DNA from: Cyanobacteria bacterium UBA6984
GTDB taxonomy: Bacteria > Cyanobacteriota > Vampirovibrionia > Gastranaerophilales > Gastranaerophilaceae
Assembly: GCA_002450015.1 (NCBI GenBank)
Contig: DJYG01000059.1
Location: forward strand, 1 to 59,115
Direction of reading: 5' to 3'
Length of the DNA stretch: 59,115 nucleotides
Below the pieces are notes generated by a model that saw only the letters and a list, made by a program, of their open reading frames with translations, searched no databases and was not told the origin of the DNA. The position numbers and the translations under genes are program-made. Of this stretch, positions 33,443 through 43,174 are shown one piece after another; position 1 is the first letter of the stretch, and each line of letters begins with the position of its first letter.

Positions 33443-34651
33443 TTATAAATCCTGACTTTTTATTAATTTACCTGTTGTAACATCTATTTTTATATCTTGA
33501 AGTAATTCCAAATTTAAAAATTCGCCTCTTTCAATTTCTAAGTTTTTGCCCTTAAAAATTTTTCTAAATAATGATTTGTCGGTATTTTTAATGAAAGCTA
33601 TGCCTTCTAATCTCATTTCAGGTTGTTTAAAAGCTTCTATTTTATCATTTTCAAAAATTAATTCTCCATTTCTAAATAAAAATTTTCCTTTTTGTGCTTT
33701 TTTAACGTGTCCATAGAATTTAGTTCCGCTAGCCAGAAGAAGATATTTTTTCGCGTGTATAAAATTTTTCGGAACTAAAGCTGTATATTTTTCGCCATCG
33801 ACAGCTTTTTTTGAAGAAAAGTTGCTTGTTAACATTAAAGGTAAAATTGTTCCTTTGGGTATTACAGCAATATAATCGTCTTCCATATATGCATCTGTTA
33901 GGATATGTCCATAAGCTGATTTTTTCTTATCCAAAGCTTTCTTAATTTTGTCGTTAGGTCTTACTTTTGCTTCTTCAAGCATGTTATAAAGCAACACAGC
34001 AGTTTCTGCTCTAGTAATGGATTTATCATAATCAATTTTTTTTGTATGCTTTCTTGGATCAATTACAAGCATATCCAATAATTGAGCTTTAGCAGCAGGA
34101 ATTAAAAACCAATTTGGAATTTTATAAAAATCTTCATAAGTATATTCTAAAACAGACTTAGCTTTTTTTTCGGTTAATGGTTGAGTTTTTAGTGCATTTA
34201 CTGCGATAGTTATAGCATGTCCTCTTATAATATTATCTTCCGGTCTAAACAAATATAAACCGTTTTTATCCATTCTTGGTGGAGTTAATAGACCAAAATA
34301 GTATGCATTTTGTACATTATCCCATGCCCAGTCATTACTGAAAAAATCATCAAATTCTAAAGTATCAATAACAACCATATCATCAAGCTTTAACGCTTTC
34401 ACAGCTGCGGTTGCAAATTCTTCTCTTGTTATAGAGTTTTCAGGTCGAAACTTTCCGTCAGGATACCCTTTCATAACTCCAAGACGATGCAATTCGACTA
34501 TTTCAGTATATGCCCAATGATTATCAGGAATATCAGAAAAACTGCTTGATGGCAACAAAACATCTAATATAGGTTCTGCTGCGTAACTAACATCTATTAC
34601 ACAGGTAAAAATAATTAATAATATTCCTAAAAAAATTTCTTTAAGTTTCAA
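33443..34651 (-). CDS. SLH-domain surface protein
   Basis: A 402-residue secreted protein. Translation most likely starts at TTG 34651, preceded by GGGGGT, giving a clean signal peptide (KLKEIFLGILLIIFTCVIDV). The upstream ATG 34684 would place the TATAAT at 34668-34673 inside the gene. Three S-layer homology repeats follow (about 28-195): FSDIPDNHWAYTEI...GYPDGKFRPENSITREE, a second with DWAWDNV...FRPEDNI, and a third with IPNWFLIPAAKA...SITRAE. They should bind pyruvylated wall polymer made by CsaB. The C-terminal half is a beta-rich region of unknown role. Confidence 0.85.
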   Translation of the reverse strand: MKLKEIFLGILLIIFTCVIDVSYAAEPILDVLLPSSSFSDIPDNHWAYTEIVELHRLGVMKGYPDGKFRPENSITREEFATAAVKALKLDDMVVIDTLEFDDFFSNDWAWDNVQNAYYFGLLTPPRMDKNGLYLFRPEDNIIRGHAITIAVNALKTQPLTEKKAKSVLEYTYEDFYKIPNWFLIPAAKAQLLDMLVIDPRKHTKKIDYDKSITRAETAVLLYNMLEEAKVRPNDKIKKALDKKKSAYGHILTDAYMEDDYIAVIPKGTILPLMLTSNFSSKKAVDGEKYTALVPKNFIHAKKYLLLASGTKFYGHVKKAQKGKFLFRNGELIFENDKIEAFKQPEMRLEGIAFIKNTDKSLFRKIFKGKNLEIERGEFLNLELLQDIKIDVTTGKLIKSQDL

Positions 34652-34687
34652 TGCTACCCCCAGCCTAATTATACGATATATCATAAT

Positions 34688-35077
34688 TTATTTCAAATAA
34701 TCTTTAAAATCTTTTTTATGAATTGTATAACCGCAGCCTTCAGGAAGTTTTGCGTAAAATTTAATTTCTTTGGCAGGATACTTTCTGCACATTGCAAGTC
34801 TTTTGTCATAAACTGTACAGAGTCCTTCAGGAGAAACCAGTTTGCAGGCAAAAATTAATCTTCCGTCTTCATCTTTTCCTTTTATGTAAAATCTTCTGTA
34901 TGCAGGGAACAAAAACTGCATTATTTTAAATTCTTTTTCAGTATATTCATCAATGCTATACATATAATTACAGCATTTTCCGCACTTTTTGCATTCTCCC
35001 GTTATTTTGTACGTGAGTCTTTCAGGTACAAAGTATGAACGAATTTCGTTTATAATTGATACAATGAAGTCTGGCAT
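34688..35077 (-). CDS. YkgJ-family cysteine-cluster protein
   Basis: A 129-residue protein of the zinc/iron-chelating YkgJ family. CKKCGKCCNYMY, then CKLVSPEGLCTVYDKRLAMCRKYP and the late CGY give the usual eight-cysteine metal cluster. The role is poorly known. ATG 35077 (MPDFIVSII) is taken as the start rather than an upstream TTG at 35104. It is divergent from the PBP1A gene. Confidence 0.83.
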   Translation of the reverse strand: MPDFIVSIINEIRSYFVPERLTYKITGECKKCGKCCNYMYSIDEYTEKEFKIMQFLFPAYRRFYIKGKDEDGRLIFACKLVSPEGLCTVYDKRLAMCRKYPAKEIKFYAKLPEGCGYTIHKKDFKDYLK

Positions 35078-35143
35078 GTGTTTACAATTTACTTGTTTAT
35101 ACAATAATTATATTATAGAGGAATAATAATATAAGGCAAGAAA

Positions 35144-37312
35144 ATGTATAATTTTATAGTTCCAAAACAAATAAAAAAAGCTAAAAATCAGAAATTACGT
35201 TCAACTGTTGCTTATTTTGTAAGTATTGGTATAGCAGTATTAGTTGCAGCTATTGTTTCATTCAAATTGTATTTAATGACACTTCCACCAATTAACAATT
35301 TGGAAGAATTTAAACCAAATATTATTACAAAGTTTTATTCATCTGATGGTGAAATAATAAAAACATTTACCGCATATACTTTCAAAAAAGTTGAATTAGA
35401 TGAAATACCTGATACGTTGATTAAAGCAATCATCGCGACAGAAGATAAAAATTTTTATCATCATGACGGGTATGATCTTTTTGGTTTAGCTCGTTCTATT
35501 GTAGCTAACATTATGGCAGGGCGTGTGGTTCAAGGTGCAAGTACAATAACACAGCAGCTATCAAGAATTTTGTTTTTGTCAAATGAAAAAACTTTTAACA
35601 GAAAGATAAAAGAATTTGTAATAGCCGCAAGAATTGAAAAGACAATATCAAAAGATAAAATATTGGAAATGTATTTGAATAATGTTTATTTAGGCTCAGG
35701 TGCTTATGGAGTGGAAGGTGCTGCTCAAATTTATTTTAACAAGCATATAAATGAGTTGTCACTTGCGGAAATTGCACTGATAGCAGGTTTACCTCAAGCT
35801 CCTTCTGTATATTCGCCATTTAATGATATAAAAAAAGCACAACAAAGAAGAAATCAAGTTTTAAAACGTATGTACAAAATGCGTTATATAACCAGAGAAC
35901 AGTATAAAGCAGCAAGAAATGAAAAAATTCATTTAAGTTCACTTCCTCAACTATATACGTTCAATAAAGCTCCATATTTTTGTGATTATGTAATGAATGA
36001 ACTTGAAAAATTAGGCTTTGATGAAACAGATATTTCTCAAGGCGGATATAAAATTGTAACAACATTAGATTATAAAACACAAGTAGCAGCAAATGAGGCT
36101 ATACTAAGGAATATGAATAACTGGGGGCTAAAAGGCGATAACCAGCAAGCTGCGGTATTTTCATATAACACTACAAACGGAAAAATTTTAGCATACGCAG
36201 GTGGAAAAGACTATACAAAATCTCAATTTGATAGGGTAACTCAAGCTATAAGACCAACAGGTTCTGCTTTTAAACCTTTTGTATATGCTGCCGCAATCGA
36301 AAAAGGATTAACTCCGAATGATATGATTCAAGATATGCCTGTAAAAATAGGTAACTGGGCACCAAGAAATTATGGTAATAAATACAGAGGAGAAATCCCG
36401 TTATATACGGCATTGATGGTATCATCAAATGTTTGTGCAGCAAGGTTAATTGAATATGTTGGAATTAGACCTGTTATTCAATTAGCAAGAGTTATGGGTA
36501 TAACAACACCTCTTGAGTACGATTACACAATAGCTTTAGGTTCAAATGGTGTTAAATTGTTTGAAGTAACAAGAGCATACGGTGTATTTTCAAATGGAGG
36601 ATATAGAGTTGAACCATACGCCGTTGAGAGTATAGAAACATCAAGAGGAAAAATTATTTATACAGCTCCAAAAGCAAAATCAACAAAAGTTATGGCAATA
36701 GAAACAGCAGCAGCAATGACCGCAATGCTTAAAACAGTTATTCAAAGTGGTACAGGTGTAGCTGCAAATATTGGAAAACCCGCTGCTGCTAAAACCGGTA
36801 CTACCGATGACTCAAAAGATGCAACTTTCTTTGGATATACACCGGATATTGTTACAGGTGTTTGGGTTGGTAATGATGATAATACTAAAATGGGTAATTT
36901 GACAGGTGGTACAGTACCTGCTCTTATTTGGAAAGATATTATGAGAGTTGCAACCGCACCTTATGGTAGTCATGATTTTGATTATCCGCCTGTTGAATTA
37001 AAATCTTTTAGAGCAAAAATAGCTCCTGTGATAATTTCTCCTGAAAATGCACAAAGAACTTTTGAAAAAGAAGAAAATAAAACAGAAGAAGCAAATAATA
37101 CAGTTGTTCCTGACGAAACTCCTGATTTTGAAAATGAAGAATCTGCTTTACCTTGGAAACAACAAGCAGATAATGGTAATACAAATAAAAAGGAAACAAA
37201 AAAAATCAAAGCACCAAAAATTGATGTAAAACCTGTAAAAATTGAAGTTCCTCACCAAGAACAGCAATCAGAACAAAAATTAGCTCCAATACCAAATGCA
37301 AAACAATTTTAA
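35144..37312 (+). CDS. Class A penicillin-binding protein (PBP1A)
   Basis: A 722-residue bifunctional peptidoglycan synthase. It has a short cytoplasmic tail and membrane helix (about 23-45), then the GT51 glycosyltransferase domain (about 65-235; ATEDKNFYHHDGYD, GASTITQQLSR, KILEMYLNNVYLG) and a transpeptidase domain with active Ser in TGSAFKPF, SSN in MVSSNVCAA and KTGTTDDSKDATF. The last about 90 residues are a charged Pro/Glu/Lys-rich tail. AAGGCAAG precedes the start. lysS follows 26 nt later. Confidence 0.95.
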   Translation: MYNFIVPKQIKKAKNQKLRSTVAYFVSIGIAVLVAAIVSFKLYLMTLPPINNLEEFKPNIITKFYSSDGEIIKTFTAYTFKKVELDEIPDTLIKAIIATEDKNFYHHDGYDLFGLARSIVANIMAGRVVQGASTITQQLSRILFLSNEKTFNRKIKEFVIAARIEKTISKDKILEMYLNNVYLGSGAYGVEGAAQIYFNKHINELSLAEIALIAGLPQAPSVYSPFNDIKKAQQRRNQVLKRMYKMRYITREQYKAARNEKIHLSSLPQLYTFNKAPYFCDYVMNELEKLGFDETDISQGGYKIVTTLDYKTQVAANEAILRNMNNWGLKGDNQQAAVFSYNTTNGKILAYAGGKDYTKSQFDRVTQAIRPTGSAFKPFVYAAAIEKGLTPNDMIQDMPVKIGNWAPRNYGNKYRGEIPLYTALMVSSNVCAARLIEYVGIRPVIQLARVMGITTPLEYDYTIALGSNGVKLFEVTRAYGVFSNGGYRVEPYAVESIETSRGKIIYTAPKAKSTKVMAIETAAAMTAMLKTVIQSGTGVAANIGKPAAAKTGTTDDSKDATFFGYTPDIVTGVWVGNDDNTKMGNLTGGTVPALIWKDIMRVATAPYGSHDFDYPPVELKSFRAKIAPVIISPENAQRTFEKEENKTEEANNTVVPDETPDFENEESALPWKQQADNGNTNKKETKKIKAPKIDVKPVKIEVPHQEQQSEQKLAPIPNAKQF

Positions 37313-37338
37313 AAATAATAGGAATAAAGGAAGATAAA

Positions 37339-38847
37339 ATGACACAAGAAGAAATCAAAAACAAAGATTCAATTTCACCAAAAGAAAACATTAGACAAGC
37401 TAGAGTACAAAAGCTTACGGACTTTGAGCAAAGAGGAATTAATCCATATCCGTACAAATATGACAAAACTGCAACAGCTGCACAATTGCAAGAAAAATAT
37501 AAAGAACTTCCCGCAGGCGAAGAAACAGAAGATGAATATTCTGTTGCAGGACGTGTAATGGCTATGAGAAATACCGGCATGTTTATTGACTTGCAAGATG
37601 ATACAGGAAAAATTCAAATTTTTACTCACAAACAAAATGTGGGCGATGATAATTTTAAGATGCTAAAACTTGTTGATGTTGGTGATATTGTTGGATTTAA
37701 AGGGACAATAAGAAGAACTCCCCGTGGTGAACTTTCAATAAAAGCAACCGAATACACTGTATTATGCAAAGCATTATTACCATTACCTGAGAAATTTCAT
37801 GGTTTAACAGATGTTGAAACTAAGTACAGACAACGCTATGTAGATTTAATTGTAAATGAAGAAACGAGAGATACTTTTAGAAAAAGAAGTTTAATAATTT
37901 CTAAAATAAGAGAATTTTTAGCAAAAAGAGGCTATTTGGAAGTTGAAACTCCAATTCTTCAAACAGTTGCGTCAGGTGCAAATGCAAGACCATTTAATAC
38001 TCATCACAATGCGCTTGACATGGACATGACAATGAGAATTGCACTTGAATTATATCTTAAAAGATTAATTGTAGGTGGTGTTTCTGAAAGAGTTTATGAA
38101 ATAGGAAAATGTTTTAGAAATGAAGGTATAGACACACGTCACAATCCTGAATTTACAATGATTGAATTGTATCAAGCTTATGCTGACTACAATGATATGA
38201 TGGAATTAACCGAAAATATGGTTGCATTTGTTGCTCAAGAAGTTTTGGGAACAACAAAAATAAAATACGGTGAAAACGAAATTGACTTGACTCCGCCTTG
38301 GGACAGAAAAACGATGTTAGGTGCAGTTCAAGAATACACCGGTGCTGATTTTAATACTTGCAGTAATGTTGAAGAAGCACATAATCTTGCAAAAACAATT
38401 GGTGTAAATACAGAAGATTGCGATTCTTGGGGTAAAGTTATAGATAAAGTATTTGAAGAAAAAGTTGAACCAAGTTTAATACAACCCGTTCATATAACAG
38501 ATTATCCATTAGAAATTTCGCCTCTTGCAAAAGTTCACAGAGATAACAAACGTTTAACGGAACGTTTTGAAACACGTGTTAATGGTTGGGAAATTGCAAA
38601 TGCATTCTCTGAATTAACTGACCCGATTGATCAACGTTCAAGATTTGAAGCCCAAGCACTTGCAAAAGCTAACGGCGATGACGAAGCAATGGAAATTGAT
38701 GAAGACTTTATTGAAGCCCTTGAATATGGAATGCCTCCAACTGGCGGTATGGGAATGGGTATAGATAGATTAGTTATGTTATTAACAGACTCTCAAACAA
38801 TACGTGACGTTATTGCATTCCCTACAATGAAAAATATTACAAAATAA
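37339..38847 (+). CDS. lysS: Lysyl-tRNA synthetase (class II)
   Basis: A 502-residue class II LysRS. The N-terminal OB-fold anticodon-binding domain contains VAGRVMAMRNTGMFIDLQD; the catalytic core has motif 2 (CFRNEGIDTRHNPEFTMIELY) and motif 3 (GMPPTGGMGMGIDRLVMLL). AAAGGAAGA precedes the start. A strong terminator follows. Confidence 0.97.
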   Translation: MTQEEIKNKDSISPKENIRQARVQKLTDFEQRGINPYPYKYDKTATAAQLQEKYKELPAGEETEDEYSVAGRVMAMRNTGMFIDLQDDTGKIQIFTHKQNVGDDNFKMLKLVDVGDIVGFKGTIRRTPRGELSIKATEYTVLCKALLPLPEKFHGLTDVETKYRQRYVDLIVNEETRDTFRKRSLIISKIREFLAKRGYLEVETPILQTVASGANARPFNTHHNALDMDMTMRIALELYLKRLIVGGVSERVYEIGKCFRNEGIDTRHNPEFTMIELYQAYADYNDMMELTENMVAFVAQEVLGTTKIKYGENEIDLTPPWDRKTMLGAVQEYTGADFNTCSNVEEAHNLAKTIGVNTEDCDSWGKVIDKVFEEKVEPSLIQPVHITDYPLEISPLAKVHRDNKRLTERFETRVNGWEIANAFSELTDPIDQRSRFEAQALAKANGDDEAMEIDEDFIEALEYGMPPTGGMGMGIDRLVMLLTDSQTIRDVIAFPTMKNITK

Positions 38848-38869
38848 TTAGAATATATAATATTCAAAT

Positions 38870-38912
38870 AAACCCTTAAAACATACTTTATATTGTTTTA
38901 AGGGTTTATTTT
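38870..38912 (+). terminator. Terminator of lysS
   Basis: AAACCCTTAAAACA (38870-38883) and TGTTTTAAGGGTTT (38894-38907) form a perfect 14-bp stem, followed by ATTTTA. Confidence 0.85.
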
Positions 38913-38933
38913 ATCATTAATTAAACTTTATCA

Positions 38934-39620
38934 TTAATGAATAGGAACATCAATTGGTTGAGTAAGAATAACTGTAAGAGTTTCGTCTTGATTTAGCTCA
39001 ACATCTTTACCTTTTTTAAACATATCAGCGACGCTGTCACCTAACCAGTATGCTCCTCCTCCTATTGCACCTCCGATAGCACATACAGGAACAGTAATTA
39101 CTCTTGCTGCTCCAAATAAAACATCTTCGCCGATATCCATTCCATAATCAGTAGCAGTTGTTGTAATATCTACTGTTTTAGACCAGTTATCTTGTAAGGC
39201 TTCTCCATAACCTTTATTCAAATATAATCCGCCGTCCATATTAAGATTAATTTTACCTGATATTATTAAATCAAGAGGTATTTGTCGTCCGTTTGGGGTT
39301 ACTATGTGGTCAAAATCTACAAATATTATACCGCCTCTTGAAAATCTTTTGCTTTTTACAACTTTTGTAATGCTGCCTCTTATCATAGAACCAGCCGGCA
39401 AAATTATATTTGTTGGTGTTTTTTCGTCATTAATCAAAACTGCGCTGAAATAATCACCTTCATTACTTGTTTTTGTACTTATCGGGTCTAATAATTTTAT
39501 TGTAAACTTAGTACCTGCCGGAATACGCTTTGTAACTGCATTTGATTTTAATGTTGCAGCGCTTGAAAATCCTGCTGTAACACACATTATTAACATAACT
39601 ATAAATAATTTGAATTTCAT
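38934..39620 (-). CDS. Secreted protein of unknown function, TrbI/VirB10-like barrel segment
   Basis: A 228-residue protein with a signal peptide (KLFIVMLIMCVTAGFSSAA). Residues about 32-105 (IPAGTKFTIKLLDPISTKTSNEGD...LPAGSMIRGSITKV) have the pattern of the beta-barrel of VirB10/TrbI-like proteins, also found in many stand-alone cyanobacterial secreted proteins. Later comes a Gly-rich hydrophobic stretch (VPVCAIGGAIGGGAYWLG) that could touch a membrane. GAGGAGG precedes the start. No conjugation genes are near, so transfer function is unlikely. Confidence 0.72.
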   Translation of the reverse strand: MKFKLFIVMLIMCVTAGFSSAATLKSNAVTKRIPAGTKFTIKLLDPISTKTSNEGDYFSAVLINDEKTPTNIILPAGSMIRGSITKVVKSKRFSRGGIIFVDFDHIVTPNGRQIPLDLIISGKINLNMDGGLYLNKGYGEALQDNWSKTVDITTTATDYGMDIGEDVLFGAARVITVPVCAIGGAIGGGAYWLGDSVADMFKKGKDVELNQDETLTVILTQPIDVPIH

Positions 39621-39750
39621 AATTTCCTCCTCTAAATAATTGTATAATTATAAAAAAAAAAATCAAAAAGGTTACATTTGTTTAAGTTTGTTTGACAATA
39701 ATAATTAAAAAGTTTACAATTTCATTAATAATAACAGTTTCGAGGTATAT

Positions 39751-40467
39751 ATGAGTATTAGATTAAAAGGTTTTTCTCTTTCTGAAATTTTGGTTGTAGT
39801 GGGTCTTATAGGTGTTGTTGCAGCATTAACGCTACCAAATTTAAATAATGATGCTGAAGAAAAAAAAGTAATAGCCGCATTAAGAAAAATATATCCTGAA
39901 CTTGCAACGGCATACGATGAAATAGTTGCAGAACATGGTAAACCTGTTGATTGGAATATGCCAAATAATGCTTCTAAAATTGATATGACAACAAAAATGG
40001 CTGAATATTTGAAAGAAAAACTTCCTGTAAAAAAAGATTGCGGATTTAATTCAGGATGTTTTCCATCAAACGATCAAAACAATATAGATACTTATGGCGG
40101 TATGTATAAAATGGTATTAAAAGATGGGTCTGCTTTAGCAATTGAAATCCTTTCTAAGAGTGCAATGCTAACCAAAATTGCAAATCACGAATCCTTACAC
40201 CCTCAAGATAACGAACAATATTGTGACGGAGCTATGGGGAGAATCAAAGCTGATGTTAATGGTTCTACAGGTGACAATTTGCATGGATATGATGTTTTTG
40301 AATTTCAAATGTGTTATGGAAATGGTTTTGTAGCTGATGGTGACAACCCTGAAGGACCAATGACAGATCCGACATGGGCTACGGCGTGGGCATTAAAAGC
40401 TGGAAACAGAGATTATTTAAAATGTCCTGATGATTTGAATTGGAATTCAAAACGAACTTGTAAATAA
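39751..40467 (+). CDS. Prepilin-type N-methylation protein (pseudopilin-like)
   Basis: A 238-residue protein with a textbook prepilin signal: leader MSIRLKG, cleavage Gly-Phe, Glu at +5, then FSLSEILVVVGLIGVVAALTLP. A conserved Cys-rich globular part ends in AGNRDYLKC...SKRTCK, matching the C-terminal pattern of the pilin-like protein at 45, so these are paralogs. GAGGT lies before the ATG. It is not next to pilus assembly genes. Confidence 0.88.
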   Translation: MSIRLKGFSLSEILVVVGLIGVVAALTLPNLNNDAEEKKVIAALRKIYPELATAYDEIVAEHGKPVDWNMPNNASKIDMTTKMAEYLKEKLPVKKDCGFNSGCFPSNDQNNIDTYGGMYKMVLKDGSALAIEILSKSAMLTKIANHESLHPQDNEQYCDGAMGRIKADVNGSTGDNLHGYDVFEFQMCYGNGFVADGDNPEGPMTDPTWATAWALKAGNRDYLKCPDDLNWNSKRTCK

Positions 40468-40475
40468 ATTTTTGT

Positions 40476-40712
40476 TTATTTGTTAAAATACTTTCTTGAT
40501 GTGTATTCAGCGATTGCAATAGATAGAGCCATCAGAGTAATAATCTGGAACATTTCTTTTAATTTTGTGTAGTTGCATAACCAGAAAATTACTAAAAAAG
40601 ATATAACTAATATAATAAAAAACATAATGTAATATTTTTTACTGTATGTATTGTTATTTTTTATTGCGGCGTTTTGAATTTGTTTATTAATATTGTTATT
40701 ATTATTTTCCAT
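40476..40712 (-). CDS. Small two-helix membrane protein
   Basis: A 78-residue protein with an Asn-rich N-terminal tail (MENNNNNINKQIQ) and two membrane helices (about 28-46 and 54-70), ending in SRKYFNK. AAAGGAAATAATT precedes the ATG, and it begins 2 nt after the nagA stop, so it belongs to the tail of the division/cell-wall operon. Function unknown. Confidence 0.68.
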   Translation of the reverse strand: MENNNNNINKQIQNAAIKNNNTYSKKYYIMFFIILVISFLVIFWLCNYTKLKEMFQIITLMALSIAIAEYTSRKYFNK

Positions 40713-40714
40713 AA

Positions 40715-41674
40715 TTATTTCCTTTTTTCTTTATATAACACATTGCCATCTTTTTCAACTGCAATAATTTGATTTTTTTCGTTCCACCAAACGCATCCGT
40801 TTATTTCAATGTCGTGGTATGTATAAGTATTTTCTATTAATTTAAAAGCATTAATATTCATATCCAGTAATCTTTTTACTATTTTATCCAGCAAAGATGT
40901 ACTGCCGGCAAGAGTACCACTTTTATCCACAGCTTTTTTACCGTCATAGTATATTGTTTTGTTGCAAAATTCCATTTCTTTTTTGTCACTGTTCGTTATA
41001 GGTAGGCAATCAGAAATTAAGATAATTTTGTTTTCCGGTTTTGCTTTGAAAATTAACTTTAATATCTCGTCACTTAAATGTACACCATCTGCAATAATTT
41101 CAGTATATAAATTATCATCAATCAGTGCTGAAAGAGCAGTTGATTTCCCTCTGTGAGAAATAGGACTCATTGCGTTAAATGTGTGTGTAACTCCGCTGCA
41201 TTTGTATAAATCTCCACCTGTACAGTGTCCTGCCTGAACTTTTATTCCTTTTTCCGTTAAATATTTTATAAGTTTAAAATTTTTATCTAATTCAGGTGCA
41301 AGTGTTACAATTTTTATAAAATCATCTTCTATTTTTCTAAAATTAGGTATTGTAAGTTTAAGAAATTGGCTTTCGTCATGGATACCTTTTTTTTCAGGAT
41401 TTAGAAAAATACCTTCCAGATGTACACCTAATATTTTTGCCATGTCAGAAGTTTGTTTTTCACTTGCGGATTTAAAAATTTTGATTTGTCGTTTTATATT
41501 TTTTACCGAATCAGTCGCAAGTGTCGGAAAAAAACCTCCAATGCCATGTTTTAGAAGTTTTTTTGACAAATCAAGAACTTCATTTTCATTGCAGCAAGCA
41601 AAATCAACACCATACGCTCCGTGAAAATGTTGTTCTATAATAAGTTTGCTCTTTTGTACATTTTCAAAAAACAT
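40715..41674 (-). CDS. nagA: N-acetylglucosamine-6-phosphate deacetylase
   Basis: A 319-residue NagA-type amidohydrolase, removing acetate from GlcNAc-6-P. The metal and substrate motifs HFHGAYGVDF, HLEGIFLNPEKKGIH, GHCTGG, HTFNAMS, IADGVHLSDE, ISDCLP and GTLAGST are present. It is about 60 residues shorter than typical NagA, lacking part of the N-terminal beta-sandwich. It overlaps murE by one base (TAATG). Placement at the end of a dcw-like operon suggests coupling of wall synthesis and amino-sugar recycling. Confidence 0.9.
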   Translation of the reverse strand: MFFENVQKSKLIIEQHFHGAYGVDFACCNENEVLDLSKKLLKHGIGGFFPTLATDSVKNIKRQIKIFKSASEKQTSDMAKILGVHLEGIFLNPEKKGIHDESQFLKLTIPNFRKIEDDFIKIVTLAPELDKNFKLIKYLTEKGIKVQAGHCTGGDLYKCSGVTHTFNAMSPISHRGKSTALSALIDDNLYTEIIADGVHLSDEILKLIFKAKPENKIILISDCLPITNSDKKEMEFCNKTIYYDGKKAVDKSGTLAGSTSLLDKIVKRLLDMNINAFKLIENTYTYHDIEINGCVWWNEKNQIIAVEKDGNVLYKEKRK

Positions 41675-43155
41675 TAGTTATCTTCTTTTTCTTCAAATAT
41701 TTTTCTAACTTCTTCTCTATCATCAAAATGAATAGTTTTGTCTTTCAAAATCTGATAATCTTCGTGCCCTTTTCCTGCAACAATAATGACGTCATTTTCT
41801 TTTGCAATGTTTTTCAATAACGCAATAGCTTTTCCTCTATCAGCCTCAACAATAACTTTGTCTGAATTTACAGATTTAAAACCACTCATAATGTCAGATA
41901 TAATTTGTTCAGGATTTTCGCTTCTTGGATTATCGCTTGTTACAACAACTTTGTCTGCCAAGTTTTCAGCAATAGCTCCCATTTTTGGTCTTTTAGTCGC
42001 ATCTCTGTCACCACCACAGCCAAATACACAAATTAAATTACCATCAGCAGGTGTTATTTCTCTTGCAGTTTTCAAAACATTTTCCAATCCGTCAGGAGTA
42101 TGAGCGTAATCAACTATTATCATTGGTTTTTTATGAACTATTTCAAATCTTCCAGCAACACCTGTTACATCTGATATTGCTTCTATTGCATATTTTATAT
42201 CTAATTTGTTTGCTACTGCTGTTGTTAGTGCTGCTAATACGTTATATACGCTAAACATTCCGTTCATGTGTAATGAAACATCAATAGTTTCATCTTTATA
42301 TTTTAATAAAAATTTTGCGCCATCCGGTGTGAACTCTATATTTTCAGCCATAATATCGGCTTTCTTTTTTATACCGTATGTGTATAAATTAACCCCATTA
42401 GGGATTATTTCAATAAATTTTTGTGCATACTCATCATCAGCATTAATTACTGCAAAATTGCCTTCATTTAGCCCCTTAAATAAAATGGCTTTTGCATTAA
42501 AATAGTTATCCATTGTAACGTGGTAGTCTAAATGATCTTGTGTCAGGTTTGTAAGAACAGCACCTTTAAAGTCACAATTGCCTACACGACGTTGTTCTAA
42601 TGAATGAGAACTTACTTCCATTGCGATATTATCAATATGATATTCAAATTTGATTTGATATAAAAGACGTTGCAGTTCAGGTGCTTGCGGAGTTGTAAAT
42701 TTTGCTTCTCTGTATAAATCTTTTGCATTAAGTTTGTAACCCAATGTACCTATTAATGCACATCTTTTACTTTCGTGTTCAAATATTTTTTGAATTAAAT
42801 GTGTAACAGTTGTTTTTCCGTTAGTTCCGGTTACTCCGATTAAATTAATAGCCTTTGATGGAGAGCCGTAAAATTTGTCAGCTATATCTGCAATTTGGTG
42901 TCTTGTAGATTTTACAATAATTTGTGGTAAATCAGATTCTACTTCGTGTTCTGCAAAAATTGCAACCGCACCTCTTTTTTCAGCATCTTTAACAAAGTTA
43001 TGCCCATCTGCATTTTCACCAACCAAACAAATAAAGATGTTACCGTCATCAGTTGTAGTTGAATTATATGACAATCCTGTTATTTCAACGTTTTCATAAT
43101 TTATTTTTTTACATTCAATGTTTTCAATAAGTTTATCAAGTTCCATTGTAATCAT
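41674..43155 (-). CDS. murE: UDP-MurNAc-tripeptide ligase MurE (meso-DAP adding)
   Basis: A 493-residue Mur ligase adding the third amino acid of the peptidoglycan stem. Features are the ATP loop GVTGTNGKTTVTHL, FTTPQAPEL, and the DNPRSENPE motif of enzymes that use meso-diaminopimelate rather than lysine. AAGGAGAACTGT precedes ATG 43155. It sits directly behind ftsI in the standard dcw order, but murF, mraY and murD do not follow. Confidence 0.96.
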   Translation of the reverse strand: MITMELDKLIENIECKKINYENVEITGLSYNSTTTDDGNIFICLVGENADGHNFVKDAEKRGAVAIFAEHEVESDLPQIIVKSTRHQIADIADKFYGSPSKAINLIGVTGTNGKTTVTHLIQKIFEHESKRCALIGTLGYKLNAKDLYREAKFTTPQAPELQRLLYQIKFEYHIDNIAMEVSSHSLEQRRVGNCDFKGAVLTNLTQDHLDYHVTMDNYFNAKAILFKGLNEGNFAVINADDEYAQKFIEIIPNGVNLYTYGIKKKADIMAENIEFTPDGAKFLLKYKDETIDVSLHMNGMFSVYNVLAALTTAVANKLDIKYAIEAISDVTGVAGRFEIVHKKPMIIVDYAHTPDGLENVLKTAREITPADGNLICVFGCGGDRDATKRPKMGAIAENLADKVVVTSDNPRSENPEQIISDIMSGFKSVNSDKVIVEADRGKAIALLKNIAKENDVIIVAGKGHEDYQILKDKTIHFDDREEVRKIFEEKEDN

Positions 43156-43174
43156 ACAGTTCTCCTTTATATTC

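Noticed and set aside
38934..39620. Conjugation protein TrbI/VirB10
   Set aside because: Only the barrel-like segment resembles it; size, signal peptide and context do not support a type IV secretion role.
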